14,704 bases of DNA. It comes from Chloroflexota bacterium (GTDB taxonomy: Bacteria; Chloroflexota; Anaerolineae; Fen-1058). The notes under the pieces were generated by a model. It saw only the letters and a program-made list of their open reading frames with translations, made no database searches and was not told where the DNA came from. Position numbers and translations under genes: made by a program. The stretch spans positions 1 to 14,704 of the forward strand of contig JACRBO010000784.1 in NCBI GenBank assembly GCA_016219235.1, read 5' to 3'. Shown piece after piece: positions 1-7,517 of this stretch (position 1 is the first letter of the stretch; each line of letters starts with the position of its first letter).

Positions 1-1572
1 CACATCGACATTCCATGTGGCAGGCAGCGTCGCGTTGTTCAAGTGGCCGAATGTTGCCGTGATACCGTGTGTCTCAACGCCGATGGCCTGCAAGTTGGGC
101 AGACGCGAGTAGCGCACATTATTCCACTTGAAATCGGGATCGCTGGGGCTGCCTGCCGCGTGCGTGGTGCCCCACGCGTTGTAATCGAAATCGCGGAAGC
201 CTTCGTCGGGGGCGGTTGTAAATTCAAAGGCATAGCGCGTGCCTAAAAACAAGTTGTTGCGAAAGACCACGTTGCGCCACTGCGCGCCGTCATCGCCCTG
301 ACCGTTGCCCAGTTTCGCGCCGGTGTTGTGCACGACGAAGTAGCCGGTCGTGTCGTTGTGCATCTTGATCGGGTTGCTTTCCAGATTGAAGAACTCGTTG
401 CGAAAGATGTAGGCCGGGCCGCCCTGGATCGGCTGCACACTGACGCCCATGCGCGAGTTCATCACCCGGTTGCGCCAGACGCGCGTGTTCGATTGGTTGT
501 AGTCGATCTCGAGGCCGTCGTCCACGCAGTACGCCACATCGTTGCCGAAAACGTCATTGCTGTACGACGGGCCGGTCTGTGGTACCACCGAGATGCAATC
601 GCTGAAATAGCGCAGCGTGTTGTGCGCCACCACATTGCCCGTGCCGCGCAGATCGATGCCTTCTTCCGATGGGATGCCCGTGCCCGGCCACGCCAATCGC
701 CCGATGATGACGTTGTCGGCGATGGTCTGGTTGTACTCCGTGCCGCCGTCGCGCCGATTGAGAATGCCGTCGTCCACGTTTTGAAGGGTGTTACGGCGGA
801 TGACGATGTCGTGGCTGCGTTGCGCGTCGATGCCCCACGCCCCGTTCTGCACGATCAGCCCTTCGACGATCACATACCCGATCGATTGGTTGTACTCGCC
901 GAGCGTGATCACACCCCGATCGGTGCCGTTGCCATCGACGACGGCGCTGCCCGTCGTCGTGTCCTGAAAGACGATCGGGTTGTCGGCGGTGCCGCTGGCG
1001 AGTAGTTGAAAGGGGCTGTAGGTTCCAGCCGCCACGTGAAAGACATCGCCCGGCTGCGCGGCATTCGCCGCGGCCTGCAAGCCTTTGAAGGGATTGCCCG
1101 GTGTGCCATCGCCGCCGCCGCTGCCGGGCACGACGTAGCGCTGTTGACCGGCGGGATTGGGTTGCAGTTCGCGGCGCGTAGCGACGCTGATCGTCTGGAC
1201 TTGATCACCGCCGTCGGGATCGTGCAGAGTGAGGCGCAGTTCGTAGGTCTGGCCGGGTTGCAGAAAGAGCGCGCTGGCGGCCCAATAGTTCAGGCCCAGC
1301 GGTTGACCGTCGACGATGATCGTAGGGTAGGCGCGCATGGCGGGCGCACCGGGTCGCCACACACTCTCGCCCGAGCGGCGAAACTCCAGCGTCAACGAAC
1401 TATCGTGATCGTCGTCGCCGCTGATCGACCAGCGCACGCCGATGTGCTCGTAGGTCGCATCGGCGCGCAGCGCGCCGGGCACGATCGCATTGGCGGGCGC
1501 GGCCTGCAAGACATGATTCGCCGAAGTTGCCATGATGAGCACGCTAATCAAAAGCGCGATTCGTCGCTGCAT
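1..1572 (-). CDS. Secreted right-handed parallel beta-helix protein, C-terminus cut by window edge
   Basis: The frame is open from an ATG at 1572 to position 1, giving 524 codons without a stop, so the 3' end lies outside the window. A Shine-Dalgarno-like GGGGAGG lies 8 nt before the ATG. Residues 1-25 form a signal peptide (MQRR, then a hydrophobic stretch ending near LQAAPA), so the product is exported. Residues about 30-135 look like a beta-sandwich of fibronectin-III type. From about residue 145 the classic entry to a pectate-lyase-like helix appears (YVVPGSGGGDGTPGNPF, then AAANAAQPGDVFHVAAGTY). Irregular repeats rich in N, G, I and V follow (IVIRRNTLQNVDDGI, VVAHNTLRYFSDCISV, RVWRNRVMNSRMGVSV), typical of NosD/beta-helix coils. 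Such proteins bind or cleave polysaccharides or act as surface adhesins. No catalytic residues can be assigned, so the substrate is unknown. The helix class is secure; enzymatic activity is not. Confidence 0.85.
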   Translation of the reverse strand, partial: MQRRIALLISVLIMATSANHVLQAAPANAIVPGALRADATYEHIGVRWSISGDDDHDSSLTLEFRRSGESVWRPGAPAMRAYPTIIVDGQPLGLNYWAASALFLQPGQTYELRLTLHDPDGGDQVQTISVATRRELQPNPAGQQRYVVPGSGGGDGTPGNPFKGLQAAANAAQPGDVFHVAAGTYSPFQLLASGTADNPIVFQDTTTGSAVVDGNGTDRGVITLGEYNQSIGYVIVEGLIVQNGAWGIDAQRSHDIVIRRNTLQNVDDGILNRRDGGTEYNQTIADNVIIGRLAWPGTGIPSEEGIDLRGTGNVVAHNTLRYFSDCISVVPQTGPSYSNDVFGNDVAYCVDDGLEIDYNQSNTRVWRNRVMNSRMGVSVQPIQGGPAYIFRNEFFNLESNPIKMHNDTTGYFVVHNTGAKLGNGQGDDGAQWRNVVFRNNLFLGTRYAFEFTTAPDEGFRDFDYNAWGTTHAAGSPSDPDFKWNNVRYSRLPNLQAIGVETHGITATFGHLNNATLPATWNVDV

Positions 1573-1602
1573 GCTGCCGGCCTCCCCGGATGATCTACGT
1601 TG

Positions 1603-1630
1603 CCACGAAAGAACACAGGGAACGCAAAGT
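1603..1630. repeat. Short degenerate heptamer run
   Basis: Four consecutive 7-nt words, CCACGAA, AGAACAC, AGGGAAC and GCAAAGT, lie between the beta-helix gene and the CHAT gene. They resemble the longer heptamer arrays elsewhere in the window (compare AACACGA at 9749-9755). With so few copies and high divergence the call is weak and rests on the analogy. Confidence 0.3.
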
Positions 1631-1659
1631 ATGGTGGCGGATTTGGAAATCTGCCCTAC
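1629..1659. repeat. Imperfect palindrome, possibly degenerate GTAGGGGC-type element
   Basis: The core GGCGGATTT (1636-1644) and AAATCTGCC (1647-1655) pair at 8 of 9 positions across a 2-nt loop. The ends GTA and CTAC resemble the ends of the palindrome at 9409-9435. The element lies in the gap between two minus-strand genes and would fall in the leader of the beta-helix mRNA. It is either a decayed interspersed palindrome or a hairpin that ends CHAT transcription; no T-run follows it on the minus strand. Confidence 0.4.
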
Positions 1660-1665
1660 CGGGCC

Positions 1666-1695
1666 AGTATAGGCCAGTTTGAAGCGTTCTGGCAA
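1666..1695 (-). promoter_or_regulatory. Candidate sigma-70 promoter of the beta-helix gene
   Basis: On the minus strand, TTGCCA (1695-1690) and TATACT (1671-1666) are separated by 18 nt, and each matches its consensus hexamer at 5 of 6 positions. Transcription would start near 1658 and leave a leader of about 86 nt before the ATG at 1572. The leader would contain an imperfect palindrome (1629-1659). This is a sequence match only. Confidence 0.45.
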
Positions 1696-1764
1696 TAGGA
1701 CTAATCGATGGAGGTGTGCGCCGATGCATCACAGGCGCAGCTGTTAAGATGGTGACCGTGATAA

Positions 1765-4700
1765 CTACGGCGCGCCGGTACACAGACAACTGCCCCAGTT
1801 GAGAGTATCCTCGTGGTGTTGTGCGGCGGCGCGCTGCGCCAGTGCCAACGCGCGTGCGGCGCTTTCTCCGCCCAGAAAATGCCGGTAGAAATCGACCATC
1901 AGGCTGGCTGCCGCTTCATCGCAAATGGGCCACAGGTTCCCGATCACCTGTCGCGCTCCGGCGGCCAAACACGTCGTCGTCAGCCCGATCGCTTCATCCC
2001 CTTCAAACAACAGGTGCTGAGTGCCGCTGCACGCCGAGAGCGTGATCAGTTCCGGCAGAGGGGCCAACGTCTGCAACTGATCGAGCCACACATCTTGATC
2101 GGCTAGCGCAATGCCGCTCAACCGGCCTGTGATCGAATCGTAGAAGGCGTGGCTGGCGATGTGCCAGAATGCAAAACGCTGCAAACCGGCCGGTGTGCTC
2201 AACGCTTGTAGCTGCGGCCAGGTTGCCTCGCCGTTCAGCAGGCAATGACTCTGGCCGTCGAGCATGGCCGATAGTTCAGCGATTTCCTGCGTCACCTGTG
2301 GCAGAGGCGGTCGCCGGTCGCCGAAGTGGGACACACCTGACAACAAACCCTGCCGACGAGACACGCCGCTTGATCGAGGACGCTGCCACAAATTGTGCAG
2401 ACTGAGCAACGACGGCGCTCCAACCGGCAGGCAGACTTCAATCAGGGCACGCCCCGGTGTGTCGATGCGTAATGCGGCCCAGGGCACTTGATGCAGCTGG
2501 CGATGAGGCGCGATCAGCAGGTGCGTGTCCGGCGTTAGCCGCGGCCAGATCGCGGGCGGCAACAGCATCTGGCCCAGTGTGATCAGATCGATCGGCGCGG
2601 GATAGCGCCGGCGGCGCTGCGCATTGGCGCACGTATCCAGTGCAAAACGCAGGGCGCTGGTCATGGGCTGTTGCCAGACGTCACAGTCATCGTTCGTGAT
2701 GATCACGGCGTTGATCTCGGATTCGGTCACATAGTAATCGAGCGCGATCCAGTCCGGGCCGATCTGATCGGTGGCGCGTTGACGAACGCGGCTCAGATCG
2801 AAGGCGTCCAGCGGCTGATCCGAATTTTGCTCAGGCGCAGCGCCGCGCTCAAGTCGCTCACGCAATTGAGTGTACGCCTGATGCTTGTGGCGCAGTTGCA
2901 AGACGAGGGTCGAATGTTCTGACGGCGACAGGCGGCGCGCGGCATCGAACGTCGCGTGCAGACGCGCGTTTAGCCAGCGGATGTCGGCGGCTAACCGGGT
3001 CAGCTTGGCTGAGGCCGCCAGCGGGTCCGACGGGTCGTGGGCGTTGAGCTGCTGCGTGAAGACCTGAGCCTTGCTCGCCTCGATGATTTGCACGGCCGCC
3101 AGCGGGTCAGCACGTCGAACGGCGAACAGCACGGCTCGATCGAGCGCAGGGGCGGGGCGTTGAAGATAGGCTCCGGCCAACGTCGGTTGTGAGAAGCCGC
3201 GCCGGAGGCGGCTCAATGCTTCAAGCAGGTGTCGACTGGCGTCAGCTGCGGCATGTTCATCAGCGGCTTCTGCTAACTGCGCCAGACCTGCCCAGGCTTG
3301 CCAATCCGTATCGGGCAGCAAACCTTGACTCAACTCTAGCGCTTGTTGATAAGCCGTCTTCGCCGTCGCTGGTTGGGCCAGGTTAAGGTAGCAGTTGCCC
3401 AGCGCGGCCAGACAAATGGCCTGCTCCAGACTCATGCCCATCTCGACAAAATCGGCGTGAGCGTTCTGGAGCGGCTCAAGCGCGGCGTCGAATTGATCGA
3501 GCGCCGCCAGGGCTTCGCCCAACAAGCGCTGCGCCAGCGCGATCTGCGCTTGAGAACCTTGCTCGCGGGCGACCGCTAAGGCCCGCTGTAAATAAGCGAT
3601 TGCCTCGTCGCTGCGCTGCTGGCGGAACAGGGTCTTGGCGCGAAAATTGTAGACGGCAGCCAGAAAGTTGGCCTGGCGCGTCGAGGTAGCATAGTCAGTC
3701 GCTTGATCCAGATAGGCGTGGGCTGTGTCGTAATGGCCGATCTGCAACCAGACCTGCGCCAACTGCATAGCGCACTCGGCCAACCGATAGGCCGCCCGCA
3801 ACCCTTCGAACCGGGCATAGGCGCTTTCCAGATGATGCAGCGCCCGCTGATATTCAGCCCGTTGATTGAATGTTTCGCCCAGATACATCGCCGCCACGGC
3901 GGACATGAGCGGTGAGCCAAGTTGTGAGTAAACGCGCTCGGCCTGTTGAAAGTCGTCAAGCGCGCTGTGTTCATGACCGAGGAGTAACTGGAATTTGCCG
4001 TGATTGACCCGGAAATCAGCATACGGTCCAATCACTGAACCAGCCGCAAAAATGCTCTCGGCCAGTTGCAACACCCGATCGGCCTCCGGCAGCCGACCGA
4101 GTTCGCTGTAGAGTTCAGCCAGGCCGCTATAACATTGGCCCAGCCATAGCGGCAAGTCAGCTTCATCAAAGAGTTTGGCCGCGAACTGAAAATGCTCTTC
4201 GGCCATCGACAGATCGACCTTGAAATAGCGCTGGCAATACGCCAGTTGAAAATGCGCTCTGGCCACGTCGATCGGCGCGTGACAGGCGTCAAGCAACTTC
4301 AAGGCGTGATTCAACGCAGCCATGGCCGGCTCGAATTGAGCCTGCTGGCGCAGGCTGCGCGCGCGCGTGATGAGACAGCGCGCCAGGTTCAGCTGATCGT
4401 GTTGCGCGGCAAAGTCCTGCTCGCCGGCGGTCAGTTGATCATCGGCCAGCGCGTAGTCGCCATTCAATGTGGCGGCATAAGCCAGCGCCAGGCGGCAGTG
4501 GGGCACGAACGCGCTAAATCCGGCATCGATCAAACTTGCTAATGCGCGAGTCAATTCGGTGACGGCGGTGTTGAAGTTGCGCGTCCACGGCACGGCATAG
4601 AGTTGCCAATCGCAAGCGGCCAGCCAGCCCGGTTCATTCAATTCCGCGAAACCGGCGCGGGCGCGTTGCAGGGCGGCTTCAGCTCGATCGGGCCGCACCC

Positions 4701-4983
4701 AATCGTTGGCAGCACGAGCCAGGTACCAGGCCGCATGGGCCTGCAACAATCGATCGGGGGTGCGAGCGACCGCCGCATCGGCCACGGCCATGATCGCCCA
4801 GCCGAAACGTGGTCGATCCAGACTGGCGACTTCCGACTGATCGGCTAACGCTTGCAGTAGATTATCCGTCAGCGGCGGGAGTTGAGACGCAGCGAGAGCT
4901 AGATCGGTCTCAAAGGCGAGATCGCGATCGAGCTGTTGGGCGAGCGACAGATAGGTAGTGGGGATTCCGGCGACGTAGGTCAC
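1765..4983 (-). CDS. TPR-repeat protein with C-terminal CHAT caspase-like protease domain
   Basis: The product is 1072 aa. Residues up to about 640 are alpha-helical tetratricopeptide repeats, with many copies of the A-x-x-x-L-G-x-x-Y/A pattern. Residues about 729-790 are a linker with the DWIALDYYVTESEINAVII strand often seen before CHAT. The CHAT domain fills about 795 to the end and shows LLIAPHRQLHQVPWAAL, HIASHA (His945) and LSACSG (Cys985). His945 and Cys985 match the catalytic dyad of CHAT/C80-like cysteine peptidases, so activity is plausible. There is no signal peptide or membrane segment, so it is cytoplasmic. The start is GTG, 7 nt after the stop of the upstream gene and without a clear Shine-Dalgarno, which suggests translational reinitiation. 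It is the last gene of the sigma-middle-CHAT operon. The TPRs probably bind a partner or substrate, and the neighbouring 273-aa protein is the obvious candidate. The domain call is strong; the substrate is inferred. Confidence 0.93.
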   Translation of the reverse strand: MTYVAGIPTTYLSLAQQLDRDLAFETDLALAASQLPPLTDNLLQALADQSEVASLDRPRFGWAIMAVADAAVARTPDRLLQAHAAWYLARAANDWVRPDRAEAALQRARAGFAELNEPGWLAACDWQLYAVPWTRNFNTAVTELTRALASLIDAGFSAFVPHCRLALAYAATLNGDYALADDQLTAGEQDFAAQHDQLNLARCLITRARSLRQQAQFEPAMAALNHALKLLDACHAPIDVARAHFQLAYCQRYFKVDLSMAEEHFQFAAKLFDEADLPLWLGQCYSGLAELYSELGRLPEADRVLQLAESIFAAGSVIGPYADFRVNHGKFQLLLGHEHSALDDFQQAERVYSQLGSPLMSAVAAMYLGETFNQRAEYQRALHHLESAYARFEGLRAAYRLAECAMQLAQVWLQIGHYDTAHAYLDQATDYATSTRQANFLAAVYNFRAKTLFRQQRSDEAIAYLQRALAVAREQGSQAQIALAQRLLGEALAALDQFDAALEPLQNAHADFVEMGMSLEQAICLAALGNCYLNLAQPATAKTAYQQALELSQGLLPDTDWQAWAGLAQLAEAADEHAAADASRHLLEALSRLRRGFSQPTLAGAYLQRPAPALDRAVLFAVRRADPLAAVQIIEASKAQVFTQQLNAHDPSDPLAASAKLTRLAADIRWLNARLHATFDAARRLSPSEHSTLVLQLRHKHQAYTQLRERLERGAAPEQNSDQPLDAFDLSRVRQRATDQIGPDWIALDYYVTESEINAVIITNDDCDVWQQPMTSALRFALDTCANAQRRRRYPAPIDLITLGQMLLPPAIWPRLTPDTHLLIAPHRQLHQVPWAALRIDTPGRALIEVCLPVGAPSLLSLHNLWQRPRSSGVSRRQGLLSGVSHFGDRRPPLPQVTQEIAELSAMLDGQSHCLLNGEATWPQLQALSTPAGLQRFAFWHIASHAFYDSITGRLSGIALADQDVWLDQLQTLAPLPELITLSACSGTQHLLFEGDEAIGLTTTCLAAGARQVIGNLWPICDEAAASLMVDFYRHFLGGESAARALALAQRAAAQHHEDTLNWGSCLCTGAP

Positions 4984-4990
4984 GCCCGGA

Positions 4991-5812
4991 TTATAGCGCA
5001 GGTTCGACGATTAACCGCAAATCTGAGGCGACGCGTTGATGAGTTTCGTCCAGGACAAGATTGAGCGGCAACGGCGGAAAAGTCGCCCGGCCGCGCTGCG
5101 TGATGGTCACGGCCTGATCGTATGTGCCCCAGATCAGTTGAGCGCGCAAGTCGGGCAGCCGATCGGTGGTGGCGGCTTGATCGGGTGTGACGCCCACGGC
5201 GATGTGCAGCTGCAATTGATCGGGCGTGGCGATCAGCCGCACGGCTTCCAGGACGACGCTGACGTGCGCCTGATCGATGTCAATCTCGTTGCGAAAGAGC
5301 GTGAACCAGGCGTCTTCGAGATAGTCATCGGAGCGATACGCTGGCTGGAACTGGTCGGCCGAAAAGAAAATCTGCTGAATCTGATCGAGAGCCGCTTGCC
5401 AGACGAGCCGCCAGCGGGCAGGTGATACAAATTCGCGAATGAGCCGGCGGGAGGAGGTGCTTAAGAAATCGAGACTGAGCTGAGGACTGACCGAGGCTGG
5501 GACAGCCTGGCTGTCTAGCGCCCCCAATGTGTCCAGAAATGCCTGGCGCAGATCGTGATCGACCAGCATGCGTTGGAAGAAGGCTGGATACCGTCTTGAA
5601 ATATCGATGCCTTTCAGGGCGTCATCAACTGCCAGTGACAGCAAAGTCTCATCCTCATAGTCAGGCCAGTCGCCAGATCGTGAAGACTGGTCCAAATGAG
5701 CCAGCAGCCGGTCGGCTTGCTCCGGCCAGTTGTCAGGTTGATTGAGTAAGGCCCGCAGAGTGGCCAGAGCGTCCGGCGGCCCGGCCGGCGCCGAATGGAG
5801 ATTGCTACTCAT
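4991..5812 (-). CDS. Unrecognised soluble protein between the sigma factor and CHAT protein
   Basis: I do not recognise this 273-aa protein. The chosen ATG at 5812 overlaps the sigma-factor stop (ATGAGTAG, 8 nt shared), which implies translational coupling; a TTG one codon earlier is less likely. Residues 1-105 appear helical and acidic, with a WPDYEDETLLSLAVDDAL segment. Residues 110-180 are amphipathic (LIREFVSPARWRLVWQAALDQIQQIFF). Residues 183-273 look like beta strands, including QLHIAVGV, RAQLIWG and GRATFPPLPLNLVLDE; the GRATFPPLP motif recalls carboxypeptidase-regulatory-like or Ig-like beta-sandwiches. No zinc-binding HxxxCxxC anti-sigma motif, transmembrane segment or signal peptide is visible. 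Its position between sigma and protease genes makes it a candidate anti-sigma, adaptor or CHAT substrate, but that is inference from gene order. Confidence 0.85.
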   Translation of the reverse strand: MSSNLHSAPAGPPDALATLRALLNQPDNWPEQADRLLAHLDQSSRSGDWPDYEDETLLSLAVDDALKGIDISRRYPAFFQRMLVDHDLRQAFLDTLGALDSQAVPASVSPQLSLDFLSTSSRRLIREFVSPARWRLVWQAALDQIQQIFFSADQFQPAYRSDDYLEDAWFTLFRNEIDIDQAHVSVVLEAVRLIATPDQLQLHIAVGVTPDQAATTDRLPDLRAQLIWGTYDQAVTITQRGRATFPPLPLNLVLDETHQRVASDLRLIVEPAL

Positions 5813-6563
5813 CAATATGCTCTTTGCCGGCCCAAATCTTTCTTAGCTCGGCCAGCGCGTCAAAGTGAAGTTTGTAGATGGCCGACATCGTTTTGCCCAG
5901 CCGGGCGGCGATGTCGGGCAGCGAATAGCCCTGAAAGTAGTGTAACACAATCAATTGCCGGCGGGCGTCGGATGACAGTTGTTCGATCACGCCCAGCAAC
6001 TCCCGGCGAAGGTCGCGTGCGCGTTCAACGTCGGCATGCCTCAGATCGGGCAATTGGGCAACCTGGTCGTCGTCGATGGGATCAATCGGCGGGCGCTCGC
6101 GGCGCAGCAGTTGACGGCACACGTTTCTCACCAGGACATACGCCCAGGGATCAAATTCGGTATCGTAGGGAAAGTAGGCCGTCAGAAGTTTTTCGGCGGC
6201 GGCCGCGGCGTATTCGGGTGACAACTGATCCGGATCACCGGCGAGGCCGGGCGTGTGCCGCAGGAGAGTGCTGGCCCACTGGCGCAGCGTCTGTAACAGC
6301 GGTTCCCATACGTCGGGTGATTTTGTCTGTTGGAGTGTGCGCAGGTAGGGGCTTAGACGAACGTAGTAGTCGGCCACGCGCCAGACATACTCGTGCAGCT
6401 GCGCCTGAGCATGGTTGTTCAAATAGAAGTCGATGCGCCCGCGCTCCAGGTTGGCCAGCAGGATGGGGCGCAGGTTGGCCGCAAAGGGTACGCCTCGCCG
6501 CGCTGCGACCGTCGTCAGAATCTGCTCTAGATTGGACTCAATCTGATCGGGCTGCGTGGTCAT
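5805..6563 (-). CDS. ECF-like RNA polymerase sigma factor with N-terminal extension
   Basis: The product is 252 aa. Region 4 is clear at residues about 188-245: an LSSDARRQLIVLHYFQGYS helix, then the helix-turn-helix LPDIAARLGKTMSAIYKLHFDAL that would contact the -35 element. Region 2 is recognisable at about 83-155, where EFDPWAYVLVRNVCRQLLRR matches the ECF pattern (W-A/L-Y-x-I/V-x-R-N-x-C/A). Residues 1-80 form an extra helical segment not typical of a minimal ECF factor (about 170-190 aa). The ATG at 6563 lacks a strong Shine-Dalgarno but lies 22 nt downstream of a perfect TATAAT. The stop overlaps the start of the next gene, making this the first gene of a three-gene operon with the unknown protein and the CHAT protein. 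It probably directs transcription of a small regulon, perhaps including its own operon. Confidence 0.9.
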   Translation of the reverse strand: MTTQPDQIESNLEQILTTVAARRGVPFAANLRPILLANLERGRIDFYLNNHAQAQLHEYVWRVADYYVRLSPYLRTLQQTKSPDVWEPLLQTLRQWASTLLRHTPGLAGDPDQLSPEYAAAAAEKLLTAYFPYDTEFDPWAYVLVRNVCRQLLRRERPPIDPIDDDQVAQLPDLRHADVERARDLRRELLGVIEQLSSDARRQLIVLHYFQGYSLPDIAARLGKTMSAIYKLHFDALAELRKIWAGKEHIDE

Positions 6564-6585
6564 CGCTGTAAGTCACCGGATGGCG

Positions 6586-6591
6586 ATTATA
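6586..6591 (-). promoter_or_regulatory. Candidate -10 element of the sigma-CHAT operon
   Basis: A perfect TATAAT on the minus strand lies 22 nt upstream of the sigma-factor ATG. No good -35 hexamer is found 16-18 nt further upstream (the 17-nt spacing gives GAACTT), so the promoter may depend on an activator or on an alternative sigma factor, possibly the operon's own. The predicted leader is about 16 nt. Confidence 0.4.
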
Positions 6592-6622
6592 CAGCTGGCA
6601 GGCTGACTAAGTTCGTAGAGTT

Positions 6623-6727
6623 GACAGAGCGACAGAGCGACAGGGTGACGCGCCGCGAAGTGCGCGGCGGGGTGATCTCGCGCAACGGATCACCCTGTCA
6701 CCCCCTCACCCTTTCACCTTGTCATCT
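6623..6727. repeat. Inverted pair of 8-nt word arrays between SGNH and sigma genes
   Basis: The left array starts at 6623 with octamers GACAGAGC, GACAGAGC, GACAGGGT. The right array runs from 6688 to 6727 with GATCACCC, TGTCACCC, CCTCACCC, TTTCACCT, TGTCATCT. GACAGGGTGA (6639-6648) is the exact reverse complement of TCACCCTGTC (6690-6699). A GC-rich 7-bp hairpin sits between them (6651-6657 with 6663-6669, loop AAGTG). The SGNH stop codon lies in the last octamer. The folded RNA could end the SGNH transcript, but there is no T-run. Confidence 0.75.
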
Positions 6728-7495
6728 AGTCAGCATTTTCAGCCACAACCCCGCCAGCGCGTCGTAGCCGCGCGCGTTGGGATGAATGCCGTCGGGGTCC
6801 ATGAGTGAGGGCGTGGTGAAAACGTGCGTGGCATGAACATCGACGAGGGTGGCGGTGTGTTTGGCCGCGAGCAGTTGAAGCGCGGCATCATACGCGGCGG
6901 CTTGTTTCGACAGGCGCGACCATTCGTCGGGTGTGGTGGAGAAGAAGAGACCGCCCTGCGGTGCGCCCCACGTGACCGGGTCACCGATCTGCGCCACGAA
7001 GATTTTTACCCCGGTTTCGCTTAGCCGTCGCAGCGTTTCGTCGAGGTTGGCGATGAAGCGATCGCGATCGACGCGTTCTTCGTCGGGTGTGGGATCGCCG
7101 AATTCGTACAGGTAGAACAGATCGTTCGCGCCGATCCACACGGTGGCGATTTTCACGCCAGCGGCGCGACGCAATGTGTCTACCGCCCGATCGATCTGGT
7201 TCGGCTCACCGTTTGCGCCGTACAACAGATCGGTTGAAGTCCAGCCCGCGCGCGCGAAGTTGATGACCTGCGAGCCGGGCCGTTGGGCTGAGATCACCGA
7301 TCGGATGCGCCGGGGCCACCCGCCGCCGTCGCTTGAATCATCCTTGTCGCCCTCGGTGAGACTGTCGCCTAAGGTAACGATCGTGATCGGGCGAACATCG
7401 AGCGTAGGTGTGGGCATCGGTGTGATCGGCGCGGCGCAGGCTGCGAGAGCGAGCAGAGCAAGCGGCATCAGCAAGTGGGTCTCAGGCGATGTCAT
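6722..7495 (-). CDS. SGNH/GDSL-family hydrolase, predicted lipoprotein
   Basis: The product is 257 aa from the ATG at 7495. Longer in-frame starts, up to 7558, would translate the neighbouring heptamer array (reading MHCALC...) and are rejected. Residues 1-20 are a lipoprotein signal with lipobox LAAC (Cys20), followed by a Pro/Thr-rich tether, so the enzyme should be anchored outside the membrane. The SGNH blocks are complete: GDSLTEG with nucleophile Ser45, a Gly in the FARAGWTS segment, GAND (Asn124), and DGIH with Asp235 and His238. Members hydrolyse ester bonds in lipids, acylated polysaccharides or peptidoglycan; the substrate cannot be told here. The gene ends in LTR-stop, where the final TGA belongs to an octamer array. 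It lies upstream of the sigma-CHAT operon on the same strand but is separated by that array and a separate -10 element. Confidence 0.92.
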   Translation of the reverse strand: MTSPETHLLMPLALLALAACAAPITPMPTPTLDVRPITIVTLGDSLTEGDKDDSSDGGGWPRRIRSVISAQRPGSQVINFARAGWTSTDLLYGANGEPNQIDRAVDTLRRAAGVKIATVWIGANDLFYLYEFGDPTPDEERVDRDRFIANLDETLRRLSETGVKIFVAQIGDPVTWGAPQGGLFFSTTPDEWSRLSKQAAAYDAALQLLAAKHTATLVDVHATHVFTTPSLMDPDGIHPNARGYDALAGLWLKMLTR

Positions 7496-7507
7496 AGTCA
7501 GTTGGGC

Positions 7508-7513
7508 TATAAT
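7508..7513 (+). promoter_or_regulatory. Candidate -10 element for the E1 dehydrogenase gene
   Basis: A perfect TATAAT on the plus strand lies just upstream of the heptamer array in the gap before the E1 gene. No convincing -35 element is found at 16-18 nt. If used, the leader would be about 135 nt and would contain the whole array, whose two halves are mutually complementary. Confidence 0.3.
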
Positions 7514-7517
7514 TTGA

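Noticed and set aside
328..1593. Two long plus-strand open frames opposite the beta-helix gene
   Set aside because: They have no ribosome binding site, their translations are low-quality Arg/Val/Ala-rich sequence without domains, and the minus-strand frame shows a signal peptide and beta-helix repeats through the same DNA.
1765..6563. Type III-E CRISPR-Cas (Craspase) locus
   Set aside because: No gRAMP/Cas7-11, Cas1 or repeat-spacer array is present; only the sigma/CHAT logic is similar.
5795..6571. 258-aa plus-strand frame opposite the sigma factor
   Set aside because: It is an Arg-rich shadow frame; the minus strand encodes clear sigma regions 2 and 4.
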